Position numbers and translations under genes: made by a program. Of a stretch of DNA of 64,000 bases, positions 53,320 to 64,000 are shown one piece after another; within the stretch, counting starts at the first letter, position 1, and every line of letters begins with the position of its first letter. The notes under the pieces are model-generated. The model was not told the origin of the DNA. It saw only the letters and a program-made list of their open reading frames with translations, and did not search any database. This DNA comes from Calocera cornea HHB12733 (taxonomy: Eukaryota; Basidiomycota; Dacrymycetes; Dacrymycetales; Dacrymycetaceae), in assembly GCA_001632435.1 (NCBI GenBank), contig KV423933.1, positions 138,452-202,451 on the forward strand. The letters are read 5' to 3'.

Positions 53320-54059
53320 ATGGTGGGTGCTCATTGCTGATGATATCTTGGGCATCGTTGCTGATACGACTGGCCTGCTCTGTAGGGTATCGACATCGAG
53401 AAACATCACGTCAAGAAGGGCAACCGCACAGCGCCCAAGAGCGAGGATCCCTACCTGCTCCTCCTCGTCAAGCTCTACCGCTTCCTCGCCCGCAGGACCG
53501 ATGCCAGCTTCAACAGGGTGCGTGCATACGCTTTCGTATATAATGTGACATTGGCTGATATGCCCTATGTGTTGCAGGTGATCCTCAAGCGCTTGTTCCA
53601 GAGCAAGACCAACCGCCCGCCTCTTTCCATCTCCAAGATTGTTGCCGAGACTAAGAATGCCAAGGCCGTCGAGGACAAGATCATCGTGACCGTCGGCACC
53701 GTTACGGACGACGAGCGCATGCTTGAGGTCCCCAAGCTCACCATCGCCGCTCTCCGCTTCACCCGCAGCGCCAAGGAGCGCATTCTCGCTGCCGGTGGTG
53801 AGACCCTCACCCTGGACCAGCTTGCTCTCCGTGCCCCTACCGGCTCCAACACCCTTCTCCTCCGTGGTAAGAGGACTGCGCGTGAGGCGTACCGCCACTT
53901 CGGCATGGGCCCGCACAAGCACAAGAAGCCTTACCTCACGTCCACTGGCAGGAAGTTCGAAAGAGCGCGTGGCAGGAGAAAGGTGAGTACCAGCCTTGAG
54001 TATCGCTGTCAAAACCTGTTTGACCCGGTGTTCGCCAGTCCCGTGCCTTCAAGGTATAA
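53320..54059 (+). CDS. rpl18: 60S ribosomal protein eL18
   Basis: Exons 53320-53322 (the ATG alone), 53386-53517, 53578-53982 and 54039-54059 give 186 residues, the normal length. The protein starts [20 protein letters not shown] and continues [18 protein letters not shown] and [19 protein letters not shown], ending [18 protein letters not shown], all strongly conserved in eL18. It is a structural protein of the large ribosomal subunit. The start codon is separated from the rest by a 63-bp intron, as is common in fungal ribosomal-protein genes, where introns near the start help regulate expression. Confidence 0.97.
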
Positions 54060-54334
54060 TCTGCTTATGCGGGATAGTGGGGGAGTGGGAGGGCAGTGTG
54101 TATGGGCCTGCAGGGGCGTGCGTGCGGACGGATTACTGTCCACAAAATGTGCTGTATGCCTTATGTCGTCATCTGCAATGTCATGCTCTGCATTCGATAT
54201 CATTTCTAAGTGCTCTCGGTTAGGTGCGCGTCAGTACTAACATGCATGTTATTATTCAAGAGTAAACCTCCAAGCTGGTATTTAAAATGTTGAATTGTCC
54301 CCAGATCTACTGCACTCTCCCTCATTTCTCCACC

Positions 54335-56387
54335 TCACTCGAGCTTTGGAGTCTGCGTCCATCCTTGGTCAACAACATCCGCTATGTCGTCCACCTTCAT
54401 GATCGACGGGCTGGGTGGGACGATGATGACGCCTGGCACATTGTCCAGCCTGTCCAACCTCTTCTTCTCCTTCAGCGCCCTTTGCCTCTGCAGGCGCAAC
54501 AGCCACGTCTTCCCACCTGCCCAGAAGAAAACGAGCGGGACGAACGTCATCCACGTCCCGTACCAATTCATCTTGCCCCACGCAACGAGCGATCTTCTAG
54601 CTGTGAGTAGGAGGAACGGTGCCACGCAGTAGTTGAGCTCCATCGCCGTGACGATGACGCCAAGCACGTCGTAGATCGTCTTGACCACCGTCTGCGGTGG
54701 TGCGGGAGGGTTGGTACTCGATGGCTTCGGCACGCCAGGAACCGGCGCGTCCGGAACAGGGGAGACTCCTTCGGATGGTGCAGGAGTCGGTGTACGAGTA
54801 GGGGGCTCGGTCGTCTCGGCCTTCTTGGGTTCGAGCACTGGGGGAAGAAGGAATGGTCGTACGCATGTACGCATCATCCGGGCCACGGTCTGCACAAACC
54901 CAGCTTGCACGAATGTGAGGTAGTAGCCGGATTCAGCTCCATGCTAACACAGCTCATCAGTCTTTGCTCACACGACCGCCGAGGATGAGAAGAGCTCACC
55001 CAGATGGCGCTAACGAGAAAGGTGATCATGCTACTCTGGAAGCCCGGCTTCTTTCCCCTCGGCGTCACACGTTTGTAGATGCAATTACGCAGCCAAACAT
55101 TTGTGTTCACATTCCAGTTATCAAGGAGAATCTTGAAGTTGGGCGCGAACTCGACTTTCCAGATGTTCACATTCGTGGCGCGGTTCCATAACGCCCGTCC
55201 ATCAGGACCATATCCATTGAAGCCCAGGCCGGTGAGGATGGCTGCGCCCTCGGAGAGCTTCCACGCGCCGTAGTACTTGGTTCGCTGGACAATGCCCATC
55301 AGCTGGACTTCGATGAGTCTAAAATTCTCATCAGCCACGGCTCATCCCACGAAGGACGCCCACGCACCGTATGATGAACGCCTGGTTCTCCCATCCATCC
55401 TGCATCACTTGGGGATAGTTAAACATGGGTCCCAGCGTTAGCGACAGCCCTATGCTGACGAGTCCGGTGGACATATGCCAGTAAGCGGATCGCTTGCGCC
55501 CTTCTATCAGAGTCGCGGCGAGCACGGGCTTCCCATCCCGAGGCGTGTAGAGCGTCCCAGACACCAGCGAACGGTACGTGGTAAAGTCGCATGCAGGGCC
55601 CACGAGGAAACCGGGAAAATAGAAGCTTTGATATTCTCGATCAGAACAGGTCATCAGGTTCAAACGAGTATCGGCTCACCAGAATCCAAGGTATTCCAAC
55701 AGTGACGGGAATTCCACGACCTTATGGTCACTCTGCTGTTTGTCCAAGACCTGCGCACGTCAGCTTATGTCGACCATTCCCACGGACATAGCTCACTTCA
55801 GCAGATTGCCTCCCATCGTGGATGTTCCACGCCAGTGTTGTAATCTTCATCACAAGCACCATTTGGCTGAATGTGATATCGAAGTCGTCCGGCGTGAGGC
55901 TGATCCAAATGCGGTATAGATGACTGGGCAGACGTGAATAGGTGCGATCACAGAACGTGAGAGTACGCACTTGTACATCAGATGTCCCATCGTAAAGCTA
56001 AAGCTTTGTCAAAATCCAGCTTATAATGTGACCTCATTTACCCACAAGAAGACAGTCCATGGCATGTACTTGTGCTTCCATGGGAGGAGCAGCCAAACCC
56101 CGAGGATTGCGAACAGTTCGTGGGCGATGCCGGTGTACAGGTTGAGTGCGCTCAGCTGATACAAGGAAACGACGATGCTGAAGAGATGTCGTAATGCAGG
56201 AAGATTTGTCGGTATGCGAATGTAGAGATGGCTGAGGGGATAATTTAGGGCGAAGAAGATGAACACCTAAGGGGGCACTGCTCAGCGCGAGTTCACTATC
56301 AACGTGGCGATTGCAGGGTCGACGCACCTTCACCTGATCTGGCGGTGCGGCAGTGATAGCCGTGACCTTGTTCGCAATCCAGTCCAT
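54335..56387 (-). CDS. ale1: MBOAT lysophospholipid acyltransferase, Ale1/LPCAT type
   Basis: Starts at ATG 56387 (MDWIANKVTAITAAPPDQVK) and ends at 54335. Several exons give hydrophobic segments (LFSIVVSLYQLSALNLYTG, FAILGVWLLLPWKHKYMPWT). The catalytic part is clear: VQRTKYYGAWKLSEGAAIL, GFNGYGPDGRALWNRATNVN, NTNVWLRNCIYKR, and across an intron near 54950 SAIW then HGAESGYYLTFVQAGF, which holds the MBOAT active-site His; the Asn of WNRATN-type motifs is also present. The C-terminus is polar with Pro-rich sequence and a last membrane pair. These ER enzymes re-acylate lysophospholipids. The gene is convergent with rpl18, about 275 bp between stops. Confidence 0.9.
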
Positions 56388-56949
56388 GGTCGTCCGTGGA
56401 AGCTGGACGATACAAGCTGCGTATCAAGCTCGAAGGGGAGCAGGCCCGCAGGGACACGTTTCATAGGGGAGCGGTTTGGGACCCTTACTAGCTTTGCCCC
56501 TGGAGCACGCCCACGTCATGCACCCCAACCACCTTCTTTCACGCGCTCGACCTCGTCAACACGTGCACAACAATCCAAGCCAATTGCGAATTTTAATCGT
56601 CTTGTACACCGAAGCAGCAAGCGTCATTTAAAATTGAATAGCTGTGGTGAAATTCTGTCAACCGAGGTGTTGGAGTAAATGATGATCCCTTGGACAGTAT
56701 CACTGGTATCGTCCGAGGGAACAGCCAATTGGTGCGATGCCCGCTAAACTCCGTGCCCTCTCTGATGTGCCAACGTAAGCCGTTATCTGCACGGCCTCCA
56801 ACCTGTGAAGATACGGTACGATACATCGCCATGCCTCTGAGGGGATCTCCATATCATGTGGGACTCTGGAGTCCTAATATATGAGGCTGATGTGCCGTCC
56901 AAGCAGCCCCCCTCTCCCCACAAACCACTGACTGATTCTACACTCCACT
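56388..56949. other. Intergenic, promoter side of two divergent genes
   Basis: Between the acyltransferase start and the NLR-like start. No coding frame or repeat was accepted. Confidence 0.45.
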
Positions 56950-59900
56950 ATGGATTCTGAAGCAGAAAGCGCTCTTCGTGCCCCGGGAGACAAAGGTTGG
57001 CTATTGAGGCCCATTCGAAGTCTTAAGGGTCTATCGGAACGTGCGCCTCGTGGAGGCGGGGTACAGCGCTATGCAGCTGCTGCCCTCGACATCTTATCCA
57101 CCGTCTTGGTATGTGCTACCATCCAAGATCGAGAATCCCTGTTAACTATCTATGACAATTAATCAGGCCGACCAATCAATCAACAAAGACTACGCTATAC
57201 TTTCAAGAAGAATCGCCGATACCTCTCGTATCATCGAGGATATCTCCGAAACCTCCGATACAGCACAAGGCCTCGACGATGTCGGGGTTGAACTCGAAGA
57301 ATACATAAGGTGTGCTTGCCATGAGATGACCTTTGGTCCGAGTTGATAGCGCGTCAGAACCTTGAAAGAGGTGAAAGACCTATTCGAAGGGCTTGATCCA
57401 GCAGGAAGTGGTGTTCGTGGACTGGCGAGCAAGAAAGAGCATTCGGAAACTGTACAACGGCTCCATATGATTCTCAGTCAGGCACATGAGCAGTGGATGG
57501 TGTGTCCAAACCTTTATTATGGTGCGAAAATCCGGCTCACACCTTCCAGGCAAGAGGACTGAGTGCAGTTCGAAAGGGTATAACCCGCCTCGAACGATCT
57601 GCAACAACCGTGGTGCCGCAGCTTGAAGCACGCACTGAGTGCACTACTTCAAGGTAGGGACTAAATCCCGCATCCATACCCAAAGTCTGATTCCAGGCAG
57701 GATTCAGCGAGAGGTATCGTGTACGCTTCGATTACCTCCAGAGCCCAGAGTATTCTTTGGTCGGGACGAATTTATCGACCCCATCTTGTCTTCTGTACGG
57801 AGGGATCTATCTGCGAGCTACTGCCTGCAGGGCGGCGGCGGCATGGGAAAATCCACAATCGCACTTAGGGTGCTACACGATCCGATCTGTGTCCATCGCT
57901 TTGGGGAGAAGCGCTTCTTTGTTCGATGCGATGCCTTTAGAACTGCCACGGATCTGATCAATGGCATGGCCTGCGAGCTTGGTCTAACAGGGAAGAATCT
58001 CAGCGAACGCGTCTGGATAACCCTCTCGCAACTCGAGGTTCTACTCCTTTGCCTGGATAATCTGGAGGACTGTCTTCATGAAGATAAAGCAGACGTCATA
58101 GAAGTTCTCACGCGCCTATCTCGTATGAGTGGTCTCACCCTCTTGATCACCGCTCGTGGAGCTTCCCTGCCATACGGACCGGACTGGACAATGCCCCCTC
58201 TGCCTGCGGTTGGACCGCTGCTCCAAGAAGATGCGCGGAGCGTCTTCCTGGCTATATGCAACAAAGAGGATGATAACCTGCCAGCACTTCTCGAGCACCT
58301 TTCCTACATCCCACTGTCTGTTACTTTGGCTGGGATTCTCGCGCGTGAAGAGGAAACGCCAACAACGCTGCTTGAAAGATGGAAGGAAGAGCGCACAGCT
58401 CTGCTGGAGTACGGGCAGAACCATCGTGCTCTGAGCGTTGACTTTTCCATCCGTTTATCCATCGAGTCGGTTCCCATGAAACGATGCCCTGAGGCTTTCA
58501 TGTTGCTTCGCATAGCCTCGTATCTTCCCAGCGGCATCTTGAAAGGAAAGCTACCCTCTCTGAGCCCTCCAGGTATGAAAACCAGCCGAGCCCTCTCTGT
58601 TCTTAAAGATGTGGCTCTTGTGCAGCAGGATGCCAGAAATGATTTACGAATGCATGGTCTGATTCGCGCTTACGTGCAGCAATGCCATCCGCTGGATTCA
58701 GATGCACTTCAACCACTACAGGAGTATTACTTGACACAATGCCCCACAAATACTTTCCTACCACCACTCGGAAAGAGCACTACCCGGCGATTACTCTCAA
58801 TGCTCCCCGAGCTGGACAACTTGCAAGCAATCCTAGGGCAGGCGTTGTTGCACTACACGCCTCAATCTATGCCACATTCCGTTAGGAATGTGGCAACTAT
58901 CGAAGTTCTTCCTCCTCGTCTAAGGCACGCCCTCAATGGGCTGGCTTATCTGCAGAATTGGTCTGGTTCTGGGTCGAGTGAAATCTGGGATCAGGTTGTA
59001 CGCCTTTCCAAAGAGGGAGGAAAGTCGTACCATGCCTACTTTCTCACTCTCTCGGTTTTTGCCACCGATCATCTCCACATCGGAGTATCTCCTTTACGTC
59101 TGAAACGCATCCAAGAGGCCAAGCAGCTCTGTATTGAACTTGACCTGCCAGAATATGTTGTTGCCTGCAGCATGATGCTCGCGTTCTGTTTGTATTCCCT
59201 CGGCATGACTGCCGAAGCGAAGAGGGAAATGGAGGAAGCACTTTCTCTGCGCTGTCGACTCGTTACCCCGTCCTTGTTTGCGAGTTGCTTTTTGCAGCGG
59301 GGCCGGAAGATGCTCTGGGAAGCGAGGAACATGCCAAGTGCAGGAAAAAACATGTTGGAAGCATTTTACCCCGAATCAAGCCTCGTCCCACACGTCGATA
59401 ATCAAGGGCGGCTTTCGTTTGAGGCTGGTGCTCCAGCCCAGCAATGGCTACCTCCAGAAATCCTAACGGCAATACACCAGGCTGATGGTGCCGCAGGTGA
59501 CTCTTCTGCGATGCAGCCGGCTCAGATACATTGGTTTCTAGGAGAGATGCTCACTCTGCACTTCGGCCATGGTGTAGCCGAAACGGAAGTGGAAGCAGCG
59601 CTCACCGCTGCAGAAGAATGCAGCGACGTTGTGGAGCTGACGTCTTGTCATGCGACACTTGCAAACTTGAAGCTCGCTAGATGCGACATTGAAGGAGCGC
59701 GATCGCACTCCAACTGCCTGCTGGAGATCAGTAGCAGGCACAACTTGAAAGGCGCACATGTCGAATCCTTCAAACTTCTAGGAGACTGTTCGAAAGCGGA
59801 AGGAATGTTGCAGGATGCACTGCGAGCATACGGTAGGGCGTTGGATTTGTGCCAGGGTTTGGGTTCTCTTCAACGTTCCAAGATACAAGAGGCTCTCAAC

Positions 59901-59978
59901 TCTGTCGTCGAACAGATGCCTCAGAATCGCTTAGTCGGAGATGAGCATGATCCAGTAGGCGTAGCATACCACAAGTAG
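56950..59978 (+). CDS. NLR-like STAND NTPase with N-terminal helical domain and TPR-like C-terminus
   Basis: Exons 56950-57108, 57167-57309, 57358-57499 and 57550 to about 57655 give an all-helical N-terminus of about 180 residues (SRRIADTSRIIEDISETSDT). The large exon from about 57694 to 59978 starts with PPEPRVFFGRDEFIDPIL, then Walker A CLQGGGGMGKSTIALRVL, Walker B VLLLCLDNLED, LTLLITARGA (sensor) and LSYIPLSVTLAGIL (the GLPL-like helix). After a winged-helix part (DLRMHGLIRAYVQ) there are TPR-like helical pairs to the C-terminus. Such proteins act as switches in fungal non-self recognition and programmed cell death. The join of exons 4 and 5 could not be made with clean phase, so one edge may be wrong. 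Confidence 0.82.
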
Positions 59979-60539
59979 AAGGTTATAGTGAAATGTCGAG
60001 AGGATAGGTCTATAAGGCGAATCCCATATATTACCCGGGGAAAGGTAGCCTGCGCAATGGCAAGGACTGCAAGACAGTTGAGGGACCAAGTTCATAACGA
60101 GGGTTCCTAGACAGGTTTAAAATACCGCGGCGTCCGCTGTCCAGTGCTGTGGGAGCGCAGTCATCAATGATAATCAGATGCAAAATGACATCGATGTGAT
60201 TTGAGTTGGCGGGCGCGCCTCGTGCTTCATGTAAGGGTGTCTGCTGCCTTCTCTACCAGCACATCCGCATAGGGCTATAGCTTATCGCAACAGGACAAGA
60301 GGTTACAGGGAAGGCATGGTGACCAACATTTTCGGGCGGACGACCGGAATGACTTCCGGTCCGCGCGAGGTTGCCGTCAGCTTCGAGGGGGATGATACAT
60401 TTGCTAGGGTCTCGTGGATTCTGCCCCACCGCGATATCCTCCCACATCCGCCACACGCCGCCGCCGCTGGCGTGCTACCCACCTCCACGTCTAACTTATC
60501 TCACCTTTGACGACATTAACGACGACGACGACGATTGTG
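59979..60539. other. Intergenic, no gene seen
   Basis: No conserved frame. A short (ACG)n-like tract lies at 60509-60535 just before the next start codon. Confidence 0.45.
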
Positions 60540-61937
60540 ATGAACGGAGGCCACTTCCCATGCCTAGGAGGCACCATTTGTTCGAGGCGGAGCCTCACCG
60601 ATCTGCCATTCGACTGCTTGCAGCACGTCCTGGCATACCTCGAAGCGGTGGATGTAATCTCGACCCTCTCGACATGCCACTCGTTGGCTCGCTGGCGACC
60701 AGAAGAGTCCATATGGCGGAGACTGTGTCTCCCATATGGTGTGGCGGACGTTACGAATTTCCCCAACAAGTCGTTCTACACCACCTACACCCGACTCCTC
60801 CACCCGTTCGGCGGCTTGCTGGGCTTATGGGCAAGCGACATGCCGTACAAGGGCAATGTGCTCGAGTTCCGACTTGAGATGGGTGGAGGGTCAGAGGGGT
60901 TACTAGGCGGGATATGGGGATATGTGTGGCGGTTTCCGGAGTTCGGTGCTGGGCTCGAGAGTCAGGACGACTCGGACCTCGATGCGGACGACACACTGCA
61001 TGTGGTTGGCGGCGGCAATGCTCAGCAGCTACATGTCGCCCTCAACGTGCCACACCGCCCTCGGTTGTCGCGCATGCTACGCATCGGCTTCGAACAGCCA
61101 CCACCGATGCCCGACCGACTGGGAGAGCATGCGGACTACACGATTTCTGCGACCCCACAGCTGACGTGTTACGCACCCGATGAGCACAACACCACGAACC
61201 CGGTGTCTGCACATATGCCGATTGACACGCTGCGACCGCACGGCGTGGGCCTGTCCGTGACGCGCGAGAGTGCGGAGGGATACGTCGTCGCCCACCCGTA
61301 TGGCACAAGCACGCACCCCAGCTTTCCGCCCCGCCAGCCTAGCCTGGACCGGTTTTGCGGATGGTATGACGACTCCCGACCAATGCCCCGCCTGCGGACC
61401 GTCACTGTGCCCGAGAGTGTGGACAAGTTCCACGGACCAAGATACCCGATCACGATCCATGGCTCGCCGTCTGAGCTGCCTGTCCCGCCTGCTTTGTACA
61501 TCTCCTGCTCCCTCTCGGGGGAACGATGCCGACATCACTATCCCCATATCCCTTTCCAGCTGAAGCGTACTTTCCCGCCGCTTTACTTCCCCCTGCACGC
61601 AACAGTGCAGAAAGGTCTGCCTCCTGCCGATCCGGGCTGGACACCGGAGAGCCTTACTGGGCTGTGGCTGGGTGCATACGGCCCGCACGGCACCGAGGTG
61701 CTGTACATTGAGTGCGTGCAAGAGGAGGCGAACGACTGGCACGAGCCAGGCAAGATGGTACGCGCGACGAAGATTACGGGGGACGTCAACGTGCCAAGAG
61801 GTACTTGGACGTGGATGTTCTATGCCGGGCAAGAGGCGGAGCTCATGAGCGACCAACTCGCGGATGTTGTTCCGGATCTGAGCCTGTGCAGGCTATTTAC
61901 GGGTCAGGGGATGACGAGCAGTCACGGGTACTTGTGA
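60540..61937 (+). CDS. F-box protein with FBXO31-type substrate domain
   Basis: An intronless frame of 466 codons from ATG 60540 (MNGGHFPCLGGTICSRR). Residues about 18-65 form an F-box: SLTDLPFDCLQHVLAYLE then CHSLARWRPEESIWRRLC. The C-terminal third has LTGLWLGAYGPHGTEVLYIE, then VRATKITGDVNVPRGTWTW, the signature of the FBXO31 beta-barrel domain. A middle DLDADD insertion is acidic. FBXO31 directs SCF ubiquitin ligase to cell-cycle and damaged-protein targets in animals; fungal targets are not known. TTG at 60507 could extend the frame but an ATG start is preferred. Confidence 0.82.
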   Translation: MNGGHFPCLGGTICSRRSLTDLPFDCLQHVLAYLEAVDVISTLSTCHSLARWRPEESIWRRLCLPYGVADVTNFPNKSFYTTYTRLLHPFGGLLGLWASDMPYKGNVLEFRLEMGGGSEGLLGGIWGYVWRFPEFGAGLESQDDSDLDADDTLHVVGGGNAQQLHVALNVPHRPRLSRMLRIGFEQPPPMPDRLGEHADYTISATPQLTCYAPDEHNTTNPVSAHMPIDTLRPHGVGLSVTRESAEGYVVAHPYGTSTHPSFPPRQPSLDRFCGWYDDSRPMPRLRTVTVPESVDKFHGPRYPITIHGSPSELPVPPALYISCSLSGERCRHHYPHIPFQLKRTFPPLYFPLHATVQKGLPPADPGWTPESLTGLWLGAYGPHGTEVLYIECVQEEANDWHEPGKMVRATKITGDVNVPRGTWTWMFYAGQEAELMSDQLADVVPDLSLCRLFTGQGMTSSHGYL

Positions 61938-62678
61938 GGACATACCTTTATCCTGCGTGACGTGTTCCTGACCTGTGAGGTGCAGCGATGGGCGGCAAGC
62001 GCTATCATTCCTCGATGTTGCAGTGACCGGTCCGAACACGATTAAGATTGACTGGCATGACCTCGACCACGTCAGCACGTATCGCCGATTTCGCGGGCCA
62101 AAGCTGTGACCTTCTCCCTACTCCGTAGTTAGTGGGCTAAATTTTCATTATTCTTACATTATTGTCAGTTGGCTGGAGTCGACCGGGGCGCTGTCACAGT
62201 AGTGTATCTGTATCACTGCCATGATCAAATACCGGCGAGCAAACCTGACCAGAGCGAGCGCTCGATAGGTACAATAAAGGAAGCGGCCGCAAGAGAACCT
62301 CCGATACGCGACAGACGCATGAATGCGGCCGTCCCCGTACTGCAGCAAATTGTCCCGCGGCACGAGGTCCCTTAAGCATGAGCATGCTGTCACAGGTCTA
62401 CCGTGCAAGCGCCCGGTCCTCACTCTGGATGGAGCTCTTCCACCTTGCCTTCTTTCCGCTCCGCAAGTCGATCGTCTCGAGTTGATCGTGTGCGGGAAAG
62501 CAGGTCATAGGCTGATAGCATTGCGTGCGCTGACAGGCATGCCGGTCCCCACGGAGTCTCACGTCCACAGAATGAGGGACCAAGCCTACTTCAAAGGTAT
62601 AAATGCCTCTAATGAATCTTTGGATTATACGCAGACTCCCTACCCCCTACCACGACCACACATAACTCTACTACCAGC
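61938..62678. other. Intergenic, no gene seen
   Basis: No accepted frame in this 0.74-kb stretch. Directly before 62679 is a pyrimidine-rich leader (CTACCACGACCACACATAAC) typical of a fungal transcript start. Confidence 0.45.
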
Positions 62679-62795
62679 ATGAGCAAAGCTACCACCGGAA
62701 CGGAGGAGCCCCCCAACGCCCCATCCACATGGCAGCAGGCTGCTGTTATTCCCGACGGAACGTACACACTGGACGCGGACCAGGGTCCAATTTGA
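62679..62795 (+). CDS. Possible small protein of 38 residues
   Basis: ATG 62679 follows a leader-like stretch and opens MSKATTGTEEPPNAPSTWQQ, closing at TGA 62793-62795 after LDADQGPI. It is acidic and has no signal peptide or CaaX end, so a secreted peptide or pheromone is unlikely. It may also be the first exon of a longer gene. Evidence is only the leader and composition. Confidence 0.3.
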   Translation: MSKATTGTEEPPNAPSTWQQAAVIPDGTYTLDADQGPI

Positions 62796-63119
62796 AGCCG
62801 GTTAAGGGCGGATCCATCGGCTATCAGCCGATAAGCGGCTGTGTTGAGGAACCGGCGGATAGGGTGCGGATTTGCATCCGTCCGCTTCCGGGCTGGAAAT
62901 CAGCATCCGCTGCGACGCGTCCAGCGACCAGCAGCTTTCGGTGGCTGATTTGCCTCCGGGCCAGGGGACGTCGCGCGTCTAAGTCCCCTGGTCCCTGTCT
63001 CCCCATCCTCGTCTCGTCCACCACCGGCGTGCTCGCTGCCGCCGTCGTCCTCCTCGCCGCCGCCGCCCTGCCCGCCTCTGCCCCCGCCTCTGCCCCCGCC
63101 TCCGTCCCCGCCCGCTCGC

Positions 63120-63152
<33 letters not shown>

Positions 63153-63541
63153 CCCCCTCCCGCCTGAGGACCTCCATCTGGAGGGCCTCGGCGTCAAGCA
63201 AGAGGGGTACTGTCGACCACTGTCGACCCCCCCGCCTTCCGCCCTCGAGACGTGCCGTCCCGGTCGGTGTGCGCTTTTGACCTCCATCAGGAGGGCGAAT
63301 CCACATCGAACGCCTCCAAGAAAGGCCGTCGAGAAGATTACTGAGCAACTGAGGCACGCGCGTAAGTCCTCGAGAGATATTCGTACGCGTTTCGGCCTCG
63401 GCGTGCGCAACCGCACAAACTTCGACGATACGACCGGCGAGCAGCGGGGGTTTGGGGTGTGCTTAGGGCGGGAAACAGTGCAGGTAAGCACTGAATGTTT
63501 AGCTATATGCATGATGTAATTGACTAACTCTATGTAGAAAT
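62796..63541. other. GC-rich low-complexity DNA and possible exon remnants
   Basis: From about 63040 to 63170 the plus strand is a (GCC/CTC)-type low-complexity run (GCCCCCGCCTCTGCC repeats). Around 63330-63483 an open plus-strand frame with FGLGVRNRTNFDDTTGEQR ends at a good donor (CAG|GTAAGC), so an exon may be present, but its partners were not found. Confidence 0.45.
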
Positions 63542-64000
63542 ATGCCTACCGCAACGTTCGAAACAGGGTATCGGGATGCTCCCAGAGATGCCGAGGGATA
63601 CGATGAGGAATGGGCAGCGCAGTACGGCCTGCCCATGGTAAAAACTAAGTATAAGTGGAAGCCAGGTAAGCAACCATTTGTATTACTATCTAATACAGCA
63701 AGCTAACTACTCTACAGATGCGCCGAGGCCGAACTTCACCGGCCATCGACACCTGACGCTCTACGAGCGCTTCGCACGCGACACGGTGCATCGATTCGCC
63801 AACGAGCCGACTCTCCTCCGACGCAGCGCAAGCCTGCTCCCGGCCGATCGATACAGCGTCGAGCAGTACGCCGCGCTGCAGATCGAGGACCCCGCCCTCC
63901 TCATCGCCAACTCGACCGACCTCGAGCTCAGGCAGCACTGGAGCGACTTCCAGGCGCGCTTCAAGGCCTGGTACCTCGGCCAGAGCGACCTCGACGACGG
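63542..64000 (+). CDS. 5' part of an unrecognised gene, cut by the window end
   Basis: Exon 63542-63665 (MPTATFETGYRDAPRDAEGY, then EEWAAQYGLPMVKTKYKWKP) joins through a 52-bp intron with canonical ends to exon 63718 onward, which is open to the last base. Exon 2 reads APRPNFTGHRHLTLYERFAR and VEQYAALQIEDPALLIANST with high GC at third positions, as in the real genes nearby. No family was recognised. An upstream exon near 63330-63483 may belong to the same gene in another frame. Confidence 0.6.

Overview
The window is fungal nuclear DNA. Short introns of about 45-65 bp with GT..AG ends, compact spacing, several divergent gene pairs and the gene content (alpha-type kinase, an NLR-like STAND protein, F-box/leucine-rich-like proteins, an rve-type integrase) point to a mushroom-forming basidiomycete (Agaricomycetes). 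The genus cannot be told from the sequence. All gene models were read by eye from reading frames and splice signals. No RNA gene, CRISPR array or Helitron was seen.

Layout. 0-8.4 kb: the 3' end of a gene, a ~1 kb element with long inverted terminal repeats, a head-to-head duplicated pair of medium-chain reductases, and a small membrane protein. 8.5-21 kb: a conserved block with the ribosome-quality-control helicase Slh1/ASCC3 (its first Walker A is built around a 14-nt microexon), a virilizer (m6A writer) homologue that starts only 114 bp from slh1 on the other strand, and the ERMES subunit Mdm34. 21-49.9 kb: an accessory island made of lineage-specific genes, duplicated and broken genes, tandem repeats, an integrase-like transposase, an alpha-kinase with Cys-rich N-terminus and a displaced RPA14-like OB-fold gene. 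49.9-62 kb: a second conserved block with nudC (which carries an in-frame stop), the splicing factor TRA2, ribosomal protein eL18, an Ale1/LPCAT-type MBOAT acyltransferase, an NLR-like NTPase and an FBXO31-like F-box protein. 62-64 kb: low-complexity DNA and the start of an unrecognised gene.

The most unusual signal is an 18-bp sequence, GTAGGGTGATAGYGTTGG, found at least fourteen times between 27.6 and 49.5 kb in both orientations. Some copies continue into a GGTCGA/TCGACC palindrome. It lies in intergenic DNA, at the stop codon of one ORF, in an intron, in a ~0.5 kb tandem array, and inside a protein-coding tandem repeat where it encodes QRYHPT. It may be the arm of a palindromic mobile element or a binding site that has spread through the island.

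How genes relate: slh1, virilizer, TRA2 and eL18 all act in RNA processing or translation; Mdm34 and the MBOAT enzyme act in membrane contact and phospholipid remodelling. The island genes show no pathway in common and look like a fast-evolving insertion zone between two housekeeping blocks.
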